From positions 983,001-1,047,000 of the forward strand of contig JAJNNQ010000045.1 in assembly GCA_027886175.1 (NCBI GenBank): a stretch of DNA of 64,000 nucleotides, given 5' to 3'. How positions within the stretch are numbered: the first letter of the stretch is position 1; each line of letters opens with the position of its first letter. This document shows positions 53,701-64,000 of this stretch, one piece after another. A program made the position numbers and the translations under genes. The notes beneath the pieces are model-generated. The model was not told the origin of the DNA. It did not search any database and was given only the letters and a program-made list of their open reading frames with translations. This stretch comes from Phylloscopus collybita. Lineage: Eukaryota > Chordata > Aves > Passeriformes > Phylloscopidae.

Positions 53701-55834
53701 GGTGAAACTGCTGAGAACATCACACAGATGTAAAATGAATGCCAGCTTCCCTTGGAATGGACCCAGCCCCAGGATCTGCCACTCTCTGCTCCACCAGAAC
53801 CTACCTAGCCTGGGTCTGGGGGGATCCATTTCCTTTGTCACAGGCATGTTTCACCCTTTCACATGAAATGCAGCCTGAAATACAGAAAAGAGCAGTCCTA
53901 ATTAAACTCCTGCCTACATCCATTACAGCTTCTGAAGCCACTGAGACAGGGAGATGAAAAGAAATTTAATGATCCCAATGTGTAAACAGAGATGTAAAAG
54001 TTTGTTTGGAGGAATGAAGGGTAGAGGGTAGATAGGAAACCAAACATAAAGCCTCTTGGTGGAAATTGAATCACTGCATTAGTTATCATGGATTTTCATA
54101 AAAATAAAGTAATAATGCACATTCAGGTTTCAGTTCGTAAATACGAAGTGACAGCCTCTGAGTAAGCCACTGAAATGATATTACAGGCCTAAAAAAGAAT
54201 AATAGAGGAAATTGAGAAAGCATAAGAGAGAGTTGTAATAGAATTGGGCATTGGTATAAATACAAATCATGAACGGGAGATTGATTTAGTGAATGATATG
54301 AAACCCAGAAACTCGAGGTGTTAAAAAGATCATCTGCTCCTCTGATAAAGGATGCCTAGGGCTGCACAACTTTCAGCTGAAACAGCCAGATTTGCTTAAG
54401 GTAGGTGAGCTTTAGAATTGTGTGAGGAATAATGTTTTGCAAGGGAGCTTGCTTCTGCAGGACACAGTTGCTGTATTAAGAAAATTGCCTTTTCTCGTAA
54501 ATTCAGTCAGGAGTTTCAGAGGGAGTTACAGGAATAAGGAATTGCTGGAATCCAAGGAGCCTGGGCAGTGACATTCCATGCCAGCCAGCACTGGGCATTT
54601 GGAAGAAAGCCCTCCTGGTGAAATGAGTTGTCCAGGCCGTTCTCTGGATGGTGTTTTGTCCATACCAGGAGGCAGGGCAGCCTCAGGTTCCATCTGAGTG
54701 CCTCCATCTGAGTGTCTGCTGGTGTGCAGAGATTTGTTCCAGCTTGGGAACACCTCTCAGGGCTCAGCCACCCATCTCTGCCTGCAGGGGAATGGACATC
54801 TCCCATCTGCACCTGTCTGAGGGAAGGAGGCTCAAAGATCCAGGAGAAACTGTGCTGAAACCTCCTCTCAATATCTGAGGGTGACAGAACAACTCTCTTT
54901 CAGTTTGGAAACCAACAAATTGGAGTTGCAGCTCTGTTCCCAGCAGTCCTGAAGGTCTGAGTAACTCTGCACCGAGATCTGCAGCAGTCAGGGTTCTCTG
55001 CAAGTATCCCACCTTCCTTTCCCTCCTCCCTCCTTTCTGTGGAGTCCTGCTTTTCAAACAAATCAGGAAAAGGATTAAGGACCCTGTTCTTCCTGCTGTG
55101 TCTCAGTCCTCTGGATTATGCACACCCAGACACCGAGGCTGGGTGAGACAGGGCAGAGAAGGGAGCAGGGGGAGCTCTGCGTCGCCTGTAATCAGCTTTT
55201 CTCTTCTTATAACACCATTTTGCGTGGTGGGGATCACCTCTGCTGCTGAAAAAAACCCAATCTGAACAATCTCAGCGAGTCCAGAGCATCTTCCTGAGGC
55301 AGCCAGCCCTGGTTCACCTGAGGGGGATTGCTCAGATGTGTTTTTAACAGCATCAGTTCCTGGACACAGAAGGTGCAGGATGTGTGGGTACTGGGGGGTA
55401 CTTTGTGTTCAGGTGGAGCCTCCTTGCAGCCTGGCTGTTCTTTCCTCTTGGCTGTTTGAGGAGGGTGCAGCTATCAAGCTTCAGGACTCACCTCAATTTC
55501 CCAGTAAATAGATCGGTGCTCTGAGTGCTTGTCAGGATGGAAGGAGTGTGAAAGCGTCGGGAAGATCAAAGCAGCACGGCTCCCATCAGAGTCAATGGGG
55601 AACAAGCAGCTAAACTCTTACAAAATGCTCTCAAATCATCCTCCCCCTTCGATTCCCCATCCCCGCTGAAACCAGCTCCTGAAATGTTTTATTGAATGTG
55701 TTCCTCCTGCCGTTTCTCTGGAAGGAGCAGGAGGCTTGGAGGAGCTGTGGGCTCGGGTTGGCAGCAGGATGCTCTGCTCTGCCCTGCCCTGCTGGCCCTG
55801 CCCTTGGCTGCTCTGGGACCTGGGGCCTTTCTGA

Positions 55835-56130
55835 CTTGGTTTTGGGGAGGAAAGCTGATGGTTTTCTGCTCTGCACTTGTTGCCATGCTCTCGTGCCTGC
55901 TTGTTTTGGTTTTGGGAATTCCATTCCCAGGCACGGTGTTGATGCACAAGGTCATGTTCTGTAAACTACCGAAGCTCCCACATCTGTTCCCAGAGGAGGG
56001 GCTTCGGTGATGGTCTCTGGAAAACGACCAGTGGTTCCCAAGGGTCCCACCTCTGGGGTGGGCACATCTGTAAAATGTACAAAAGGAGTCAGAAAAATAA
56101 AGGAGGGGTCTCTTGCTTGCAAGAGCACCA
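55835..56130 (+). mobile_element. LTR-like repeat family V, copy 2
   Basis: This is the partner of the minus-strand copy at 35170-35480, in opposite orientation. The poly(A) signal AATAAA is at 56096-56101, followed by GGTCTCTTGCTTGCAAGAGC (a short hairpin) and ACCACGCAGCCTCC, where similarity ends. No attached coding region. The divergence from copy 1 suggests an old insertion. Confidence 0.65.
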
Positions 56131-56347
56131 CGCAGCCTCCTTGATGCACTCCCTGCCTCGCTCCTGAGCGACCCTCACCAGTTATATGCACTGACCTTGG
56201 GCATGCTCTGAGAACTGAGACCTCTTTGCTCTGGGGCTGTCAGAGCCAAGCCCCCTGAGCCCAGGGCTGTGTCTGGGCTGTTGTGCACGGGGAGAGCTGA
56301 GCAGGGCCAGGGGGTTTGCTCTTGCCTTGGCACTGCCTCTTGGAGCA

Positions 56348-56490
56348 CATCCTTGTTGGGAAATGCACCTCCTTGTTGGGAAATGCACATCCTTGTTGGG
56401 AAATGCACCTCCCTGTTGGGAAATGCACATCCTTGTTGGGAAATACACCTCCTTGTTGGGAAATGCACCTCCTTGTTGGGAAATGCACCT
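56348..56490. repeat. 20-bp minisatellite, seven copies
   Basis: CATCCTTGTTGGGAAATGCA repeats with an exact 20-bp period and only one- or two-base changes (CATCC/CTCC, TTG/CTG, GCAC/ACAC). It ends within a few bases of the inverted duplicate block. Confidence 0.95.
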
Positions 56491-56494
56491 CCCA

Positions 56495-56698
56495 GCAGCA
56501 CTGAGCCTCGTGCCCAGGAACTGCAGTGCCCATCAGAGCCCCTCCTGTGACACCAGCAGCCATGAATAAAACATCAGTGAATGAACAGAGCCCAAGAAAC
56601 ACCTCTTATGAGGTCAAATGGCAGAGATGAAATGGAAACTGCATCTCTTCAGTCCTCACCTGGACTTCTACCCACTCCACAAGTGTTTAATGGTTTTT
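56495..56698 (+). repeat. Inverted duplicate block, copy 1
   Basis: About 200 bp nearly identical to the reverse complement of 62119-62322. It contains CATGAATAAAACATCAG, GAGCCCAAGAAACACCTC and CACCTGGACTTCTACCC. Compared with copy 2 it lacks 8 bp between two TGT triplets near 56686 and has a 5-bp insertion near 56507. The family is unknown; AATAAA at 56565 is consistent with an LTR or retroposon but not proof. Confidence 0.85.
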
Positions 56699-57964
56699 TT
56701 TCTAGACTATGTGAGAGTAAATGTTTCTGGCCTGGCTTTCCTATTTATGCTAAATGCAGCTGTTCTCACTGTTTGGTTGATTATTCTCCAGTGTCACAGT
56801 AATGAGGCTTCATTCCTCACCCCAGATAACATTCCCCAGCACTCTGTGGCCATGGGAAGGCTTTGCAAACAGTTAATTCCTTCATTCCCACAATGAGGAT
56901 AATGATAGCTGCACTATGTGCAGAATGGGGATTGGTATGAAAAAATGCACACGGACACACATTTATGTCATGAGCACTGAGCCCTCACAAGAATGTGCTT
57001 TACAAAGTCTTGTCAGGAGGTGTTTTTGCAAAATGCTGAAATGCTGTTAGATGATGGGAGCAGTTCAAATATAAAATGTTCATCAGCAGCATGGTGGTTG
57101 TTGTTGTTTTACTTGACTGTGTGAAGAAAGAGACCCAGAAATGAAACAGCATTGATCCAGGGTGGTTTCACTGGTCTGAGCCAAGCTTTTGTTTCACTGT
57201 CTGAGGAAAACAGGATGCCTTTCCTTCCATCTTTTTAGTATGGTTTATTTTCCTTGAATCTTCTTGATTTAATGAAATGTCATCAATCCTCAGGCAGTGG
57301 TTTGTCTGGCACGTCAGAATGCTTCACAGCTAGTGCTAGAAATACAGGTGAGAATCGTATCTTTAGCATTTCCTCACGTCTAAAAAGGAAAGAAGGAAGA
57401 TGGAAGTTATATTTACTTTGTGCACACTTATTTATATCTGCATACCAGCAAGGGAAGTTGCTGAGCTGGAGTGCAGTGAGGGGCTGAGGAAGGGTGCTGG
57501 GCACAGCCTGCTCTGTCCTCTCTGGCAGCTCAGGGCAGCTGGGAGGGGAGGATTGCACAGGGCTCAGTTCTTCTGCCTCTGTGACTGTGCAGAACATATT
57601 CCCAGTGCAACAGGACCTGCCTTTGCTTTTGCCATCAATATTGAATCTGAGGAACAAAGATGAAATACCTGTGTCCCTTTATTGCCCAGAAAATCTGCAT
57701 TTCTTGTGGAGGCCATGCAGGGACCACAGGCAGGATGAGCTGTGTGTCCCATATCTCACTCTGAGGCGTAGAAATGACTGGAATGTTCCAACCAAGATGA
57801 AAGGAACAACATTTCCAGCTGTGGGAAACATTCTTGAAAGTCATCAGTCCAAGCAGATCTGAAATGTTCCTGCAGTTGTTAATTATCATCTCCCAGTCCT
57901 CAGTGGTCCTTAGAGTTGGAGAGTTTCTGGTCAGATCCTTTCCAGTCCAAATCCTTTTCTCCAC

Positions 57965-58215
57965 TGATGTCACCAGGCCAATCTTCCCCACGTAATTGTT
58001 TCTGTCCAGCTTTACACTTTGTACCTTTCTTCAGTCTCATCTGTTTATTTCAGATAGTTTTCTACACTACAAAGATCATTTTGAATTCTAAGCTTGTTCT
58101 CCAGAGAACTCCTAACCCCTCCCAGCTTGGCATCATCTGCAAATTTAATGAAATTAATTAAATGAAAATTAAATGAAAGGCTGGCATTGACTCCAAGGGG
58201 CATTGGAGTGAACCC
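57965..58215 (+). mobile_element. Ancient CR1/L3-type LINE remnant
   Basis: The phrases TTTTGAATTCTAAGCTTGTTCTCC and CCCCTCCCAGCTTGGCATCATCTGCAAATTTAAT closely resemble a conserved stretch of old CR1/L3 LINEs of amniotes as I recall it. No open frame remains. Recognition is from memory of the motif; ends are approximate. Confidence 0.5.
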
Positions 58216-58629
58216 AGCCTGTCTTGCATCCTTCAGAAGTGGTGCAAGTGAAATACACTTATTGCTTCACAGGCCATTTTTGTAAGGGGAGAAGACAGAT
58301 GCGTGTTGAATAATTCAGGGTGCTCGTTGCTGACTGAGAGAGATTTAACTAATTTGTCAAAGTAATGACCTCTGTTCACAGCGGGGAGCAAGTGGCTGTG
58401 GATGATTTCTGTCCCCAGGGAGATGCTGGAGGGGCCTGGGCTCAGCTCAGCCCCTCACCAGGGGCTGCCTTAGGGCTGTGAAATGGAAGGGAAGCAGAGG
58501 GCTCTGCAGAGGCTGGCAGGGTGCTGCAGTGATGGGGAGAGCTCCCTTGCAGCCTGCTGGCAGCAGAGCTGTGTCCCAGGGCAGCCAGGCTGTGGTGCCA
58601 CCAGCTCCCTGTGTCACACTCAGTGGCCA

Positions 58630-59390
58630 CAGCCCTGCCCTGCTCTCATGGGAACCCCCCCTGAGGGGCTGAGGGAGGGCAGGGAGATGGTGCTGGGGGT
58701 CAGGACAGAACAGAAATCCCTCCCTGCTCCAATCCCTCCCTGCCCTGCTCTCATGGGAACCCCCCCTGAGGGGCTGAGGGAGGGCAGGGAGCTGGTGCTG
58801 GGGGTCAGGAGAGCACAGAAATCCCAGAAATCCCTCGCTGCTCCAATCCCTGCCCTGCTCTTGTGGGAACCCCCTGAGGGGCTGAGGGCAGGGAGGTGGT
58901 GCTGGGGGTCAGGAGAGCAGAGAAATCTCCCCCTGCTCCAATCCCCCCCTGCCCTGCTCTCATGGGAACCCCCCCTGAAGGGCTGAGGGCAGGGAGGTGG
59001 TGCTGGGGGTCAGGAGAGCACAGAAATCCCTCCCTGCTCCAATCCCTCCCTGCCCCAATCCCTCCCTGCTCCAATCCCTGCCCTGCTCTCATGGGAACCC
59101 CCCGAGGGGCTGAGGGAGGGCAGGGACGTGGTACTGGGGGTCAGGAGAGCAGAGAAATCCCTCCCTGCTCCAATCCCTCCCTGCCCTGCTCTCATGGGAA
59201 CCCCCCCTGAGGGGCTGAGGGAGGGCAGGGAGGTGGTGCTGGGGGTCAGGAGAGCAGAGAAATCTCCCCCTGCTCCAATCCCTCCCTGCTCCAATCCCTC
59301 CCTGCTCCAATCCCTCCCTGCCCTGCTCTCCCTCTGAGGGGGAGGGAGGTGATGCTGGGGGTCAGGAGAGCACAGAAATCCCTCCCTGCT
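58630..59390. repeat. Minisatellite of ~100-130-bp units, about seven copies
   Basis: The anchor CTGCTCTCATGGGAACCCCC recurs at about 58640, 58747, 58856, 58954, 59083, 59189 and (partly) 59322. Units carry GAGGGGCTGAGGGAGGGCAGGGA, GGTGCTGGGGGTCAGGAGAGCA and GAAATCCCTCCCTGCTCCAAT. Length differences come mainly from one to four copies of the 16-bp CCCTCCCTGCTCCAAT subunit. Confidence 0.95.
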
Positions 59391-60564
59391 CAGCGTCCCC
59401 AGCCACAGCTCTGCTGGGATGGCTTCTCTCTCCCATTCCAACGCAAGCCCTGCAGTCCCTCTCCCAGCAGGTGAGCTTTGGGGAAGGCTCTCTGGCTCTG
59501 CAGCCTGTCAGTGTTGGCTGGTGGCAGCTTTCACCTGGCACTTGTGCACTGTGGCTGCTGCTCTGCTCCTGGAGCACAGCCCTGTTTATATATGCTTCTC
59601 TGCAAGGGATTCTTGGCTTTAAAAGGCAGAGGACTCTTTCAGAAGTTTTTCCTGCTTTGCTGTTGCATTATTTTTCCCCTGTCACTTCAGAGTGTTGGCC
59701 AACTTTCCAGAACCTGCTGTGCATGCATGAGTACGTGGATATTGCAACAGACTTTTCCTTTTTTTGCCCTGAGTTGTGATGTTGGATATCTGAACACCTG
59801 CCAGAGGAGTAGAACTAACTAGACTTTTCCTGGGCAAACTCTGTGGCAGAAAGAGGACTGGATCCTTAAAACTCTTTGAAGTCCTCCTGTTCCCAAGATG
59901 GAAATCTCTTTGTCCTTGTAGCTCTAAAGTCTGCCATTGCTAAGCATATTTTCATCTCCTTTGGCTGTGTTGAAGTGACTGAAAGGCAGTGCCCTTGCTG
60001 GGGTGGTGTCTGAGTGCCACGAGTGATTTCAGAAGCGTCTGGGCATTGTTCTGTTCAGTGCCAGCTGAGAAATGGCTCGGCTCAAGTTGGTGCCTGCAGA
60101 TCTGGGCTTGTGGGACACTGAAGTCTGAGAGCACTGAGGAGTTGAAGCTGCTCTCCTTTCATCCTGGCATTCTCCTCTCCCTGCAGGTGCCTTTCAATCA
60201 CTGCTCCCGTGCAGCTCTCATCTCCTTTAAGTCTGTGGAGGTCTGCTCTCGTGCCTGGCTTGGGTCACATCAGTCCTCAGTGGTGTCCCTAATTAAAATC
60301 TGTGCCAAACCCATCAGTGTTTGGACAGAAGTTAAAACCACAGGGCTGTTCCTGTTTGAGGGAGGGCGTGTGGCTGTTTGGGGTGGGATCAAAGCTGACC
60401 AGAGTGCAGGGGATGTCACCCCTGGGGGATGGAGTCTGGCCCTCCTAAAGGCTGGATCCCTGAGCATCCAGGGCAGGGCTGCAGCTGTGCCCTGCCCGTG
60501 CTGTGTGTCCTGCCATGGCCTGTGGCACAGGGACTGCTGACTGCCCACTGCTGCGGGGTCTGCA

Positions 60565-60990
60565 GGGGGATGTGCAGCTGAATCTGGGCACAGCTGCAGG
60601 GAGATGTGCAGCTGCAGGGAGATGTGCAGCTGCAGGGAGATGTGCAGCTGAATCTGGGCACAGCTGCAGGGAGATGTGCAGCTGCAGGGAGATGTGCAGC
60701 TGGATTGCATGGGCACAGCTGCAGGGGATGTGCAGCTGCAGGGAGATGTGCAGCTGGATTGCATGGGCACAGCTGCAGGGGATGTGCAGCTGCAGGAGGA
60801 TGTGCAGCTGGATTTGTGGGCACAGCTGCAGGGGGATGTGCAGCTGCAGGGAGATGGGATGTGCAGCTGGATTGCATGAGCACAGCTGCAGGGAGATGTG
60901 CAGCTGCAGGGAGATGTGCAGCTGGATTTGTGGGCACAGCTGCAGGGGATGTGCAGCTGCAGGGAGATGTGCAGCTGAACCTGTGGGCAC
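60565..60990. repeat. 18-bp minisatellite containing 23 CAGCTG motifs
   Basis: The unit GATGTGCAGCTGCAGGGA alternates with GCACAGCTGCAGGG and GCAGCTGGATTGCATGGGCA to form units of about 60 bp. I count 23 palindromic CAGCTG hexamers (E-box form) in about 425 bp. The + and - frames through it are open but repetitive and are not called genes. Confidence 0.95.
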
Positions 60991-62118
60991 AGCTCCACAG
61001 CCCCTGACTCAGAGCTCTCAGTGCCCAGCCAGCTCTGTGTGCTGTCAGTGCCCCCAGCTCTCTGTGCACCCCTGTGCCCAGGGATGCCCTTGCAGGTGTT
61101 TGGGGAGGCCTGGCCCAGGGGCCACCCTCAGCAGCTCTCCCTGTTCCACGTGCCTGCCCTCCTGTGCAGCCTTGGCAGGGCCAGGCTCTGCCAGCCCTTT
61201 GCAGGAGGTGGAATGCTGTTCCTTGGTACCCACCTGTTGCTGCAGCAGCAGCTGCATGATTAGAACTGACAATCCCTGTCTAGAGATTCCTTGGAAGCTG
61301 GAAAAATGAGAATGTTGTCAAAACAATAGTGATGCTTCTAGTCTGCAGTGCAGTGATGGAGATGAGAGGTGAGTGAAGCCAAGGAGGCAGAGAAGGCATC
61401 AGCCCAGTGCTCCTTTCTAACTCATTTAGAAGTCCAGAGTGCTCAGGAAGAATTTACATTTCTCTTACAGCCTTAAAGAAAAAGCATTTTAAAGCCAGTT
61501 TCTCTATTTCTTTTTCTTTACAAAGAACACCAACAGCTGTTGGTTTGTTGGACCAAAGTTTAATAGCAGTCATGTGTAAAACTACAGGAAGGATGGTAAT
61601 TGCTTTTTTCATCAGCTGATGCAACAGAATTTTTGTATTTATTTGAAGCAATTTCCCATAAAGTTATGAAAACCCTTGAAAGGAGGATGTTATTTTATTC
61701 TAAGAGAGAAAAAATAAATTTCCCTGGGAATGAGCACAGGGTGTGTGGAGGAGCTGCAGAGGATGTGCAGAGGAGTTTTGATGCACACTGCTCAGCACAA
61801 CTCACTCTGTCCCAGGCACCCCCTTGAGAGCAGCACCCAGGTTAGAGCCATCTGAGTTCAGTGGTGAGGCTGGGAGCTCTGCCCCTGCACAGCAAACCAG
61901 AACTGACCTGCTGGGCGTGGATGGGGAAGGGCTGGGGGTGAGGCTCAGGGCAGCCAGGAGGAGAGCAGGAGTTCTTTCCAAAGGGAGGCTCCTTTTTAAC
62001 ATCATTGTGTTACTGTGTGCTGGCAGAGCCAGGGGAGAAACCACACAGAGCCACTGGGAAGCTCTGCTGGGCTGTGCAGAGGTGGCAGAGGCCAGCCAGC
62101 CCCAGCCTGGGTGTCACC

Positions 62119-62322
62119 AAAACCATTAAACAAGCCCACACTTGTGGAGTGGGTAGAAGTCCAGGTGAGGACTGAAGAGATGCAGTTTCTATTTCATCTC
62201 TGCCATTTGACCTCATAAGAGGTGTTTCTTGGGCTCTGTTCATTCACTGATGTTTTATTCATGGCTGCTGGTGTCACAGGAGGGGCTCTGGTGGGCACTG
62301 CAGTTCCTGGGCTCAGTGCTGC
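62119..62322 (-). repeat. Inverted duplicate block, copy 2
   Basis: This is the reverse-complement partner of 56495-56698, 5.4 kb away. It keeps the 8 bp missing from copy 1 and lacks a neighbouring minisatellite. The two together could pair as a long hairpin stem if transcribed in one pre-mRNA, which they would be if this is one intron. Confidence 0.85.
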
Positions 62323-64000
62323 CTGTGCTCAGACTGCAGAAGAGAAAAAGGTCCCACCCTGTGGGTCCTGATCCCACAGCTAGTGGGGCCAGGAGAACTT
62401 CTCTGGGATTTTTGGGACAGTCCTGTGCAGGCCCAGGAGCTGTGCTGGATGGTCCCTGTGCCTTGCAATTCAGGATATTCTGGGATTCTGTTCCAGCAGG
62501 GTCTGCTCTGGTTTGGAGTAATGGGACCCTGTTGGGAGGAGAGCCAGGGATTTGGGGTTTCATTCCTTGGCAGGGTCACCAATGCCCTGTGAAGCCTCAG
62601 GTGTGTGGTTTGGCCAGCCTGGCTCTGATTTCCCTGTGTCCCAGGGCTGTGTGCTCCAGCCCCAGCCCGCTGGGAGAGCCAGGCAGCACTGGGGCTGCTT
62701 TTGGGGAGGATCAGCAATTCCTGAGATCCTCCAGCTGCCCGGGAGAGCACAGGGATTACAGGAGACACTGCCTTGCTCAGACTGGGACTGCAGGCAGCAT
62801 CCCTTGGGATGCTCTGAGTGTACCCTGGACAGAGCTGCACCCCAGATCTGCCCCCAAAGCTGCCCCTGCCCTCGGGAGCAGCTGCTGCAGGTGAGGAGCT
62901 GAATTCAGGGCTGCTGGCCCAAGGAAGTTCGCAGCAGTTTAATCAGAGTTCTGCAGTTGTGTAACTCCAGCACCTGAGCTCTTCCCTGGTTCTTACAGAT
63001 GGGGCTTTGCCAAACCCCTGTGGAACAAGGGGATGGAGGGGAGCCTTGTTTTACAAACACATCAGAGGGAGATGAAAGGCTGGATTCCTAGAGAGCTTTA
63101 ACCACCAAACTCCCCGGGAGCTCAGTGGGAGTTTTAACACTTCAGCATCCCGAGTATTGATCTGGGTAAATCACACACAGCCATCTGCTGAGTGTGTCAG
63201 GGGGCTGGGAATTAATCCCAGGCTTGTGCAGAGGTTCTTCTGTGCCTTTGCACCCCCTCCTGCACGCTGTTCATCGTGCCAAAGGTGCCACGGGTTCCCT
63301 GGGGTTGGATTCTAACCGAGCACTTTCATCGAGATGATTTTGCTTTGGTTTGTGGCCCCAGTTGATTAAGGCCTGTTGGGGAAAATTTGGCAGAGTTTAT
63401 TCAGCCAGAATTTGTAGTCCTGTAAAGCAGCCTCTTGAAATGATGCTAATTTCCTTGGAATTTCATCTCTGACAGAAGCGAAAAAAAAAAAAAAAAAAAG
63501 AAGAAAAGGATGCTACCAGGTTCTTGTTGTGTCAAGGAAACAACTTGTTTTGACATTTCCAAAATGAAATGTTTTGATTTTTTCATTTTAAAATAACTTT
63601 TTCCTTGATGTTGTGGTATTTTTACATAATTTTAAGCATTTGAAATTGAAATGAAACTGAATTTCGTGACCCAGAAATGAAAGCAAACGTAGGTGTCTTG
63701 CAAGCCCTGCTGAGGTGCAGCATTCATCCTCAGGCAGCTGGACTGCCAGTGCCATGGCAGAGGGGACACCAGGGACACCTCAGGTGGCCTCAGGTGAGGA
63801 CAAGCTCTTAAATAAATCACAGGGGAGGACAGAGTGCACAGGGACTTGAAAATGCGTTCACAGAGGGCTGGGCAGAAGCTGCTCTTCTCTCACCACAACC
63901 CCAGAAAACGTCCAAAATCCACTGCACAGAGAGAACCCGACTGCTCTGAGTGCTGCCAACGGGGGCAAAAGAAACGTGGGGAGGAAAAAACCCACTGAAG

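Noticed and set aside
60270..61309. Long frames on both strands around 60.3-61.3 kb (up to 268 codons)
   Set aside because: The core is the CAGCTG minisatellite; flanks show no protein-family motif.

Overview
The window reads as bird nuclear DNA and is almost entirely intronic. The evidence is vertebrate splice signals around two short conserved exons, very long introns, several retrovirus-like LTR copies, probable CR1/L3-type LINE remnants and an unusually heavy load of minisatellites. A songbird is plausible but not proven. No bacterial-style operon, CRISPR array, rRNA, tRNA or complete intronless gene was found. Nearly all long open frames are chance or tandem-repeat frames.

The only gene supported is a TMEM132-family gene on the + strand, most likely TMEM132B. 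It encodes a single-pass neural adhesion-type membrane protein. Exon A (3259-3442) and exon B (44216-44359) join in frame across a 40,773-bp intron and encode adjacent ectodomain segments. The next expected family exon was not found downstream, so the intron after exon B runs at least 19.6 kb to the window end. The start codon, signal peptide, transmembrane segment and promoter all lie outside.

Layout. 1-3258: end of the upstream intron. 3443-44215: the large intron. It holds a 3 x 22-bp repeat (6.4 kb), two LTR-like copies carrying telomere-like CCCTAA/CCCCAA arrays (8.6-9.5 and 10.96-11.5 kb), a GAT-rich minisatellite (12.4-13.2 kb), a 500-bp TGTC/TGTG tract (23.6 kb), an LTR family in inverted orientation (20.5 and 27.4 kb, plus a scrap at 44.0 kb), a 52-bp minisatellite (25.4 kb), an AAAAC-rich tract (33.6 kb), one copy of a second inverted LTR-like pair (35.2 kb) and a 19/51-bp higher-order minisatellite (41.6 kb). 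44360-64000: the downstream intron. It holds a third member of the telomere-array LTR family (46.65 kb), a 39-copy pentanucleotide (48.6 kb), a 1-kb 20-22-bp minisatellite (49.8 kb), the other LTR-like copy (55.85 kb), a 20-bp minisatellite beside an inverted duplicate (56.3 and 62.1 kb), a CR1/L3 remnant (58.0 kb), a ~107-bp minisatellite (58.6 kb) and a repeat with 23 CAGCTG motifs (60.6 kb).

I see no new multi-gene system. The strongest unusual observation is that telomere-like arrays sit inside the 3' end of an LTR, where a related copy has only a few ordinary bases. This suggests local expansion or capture within a retroviral LTR rather than an old chromosome-fusion point.
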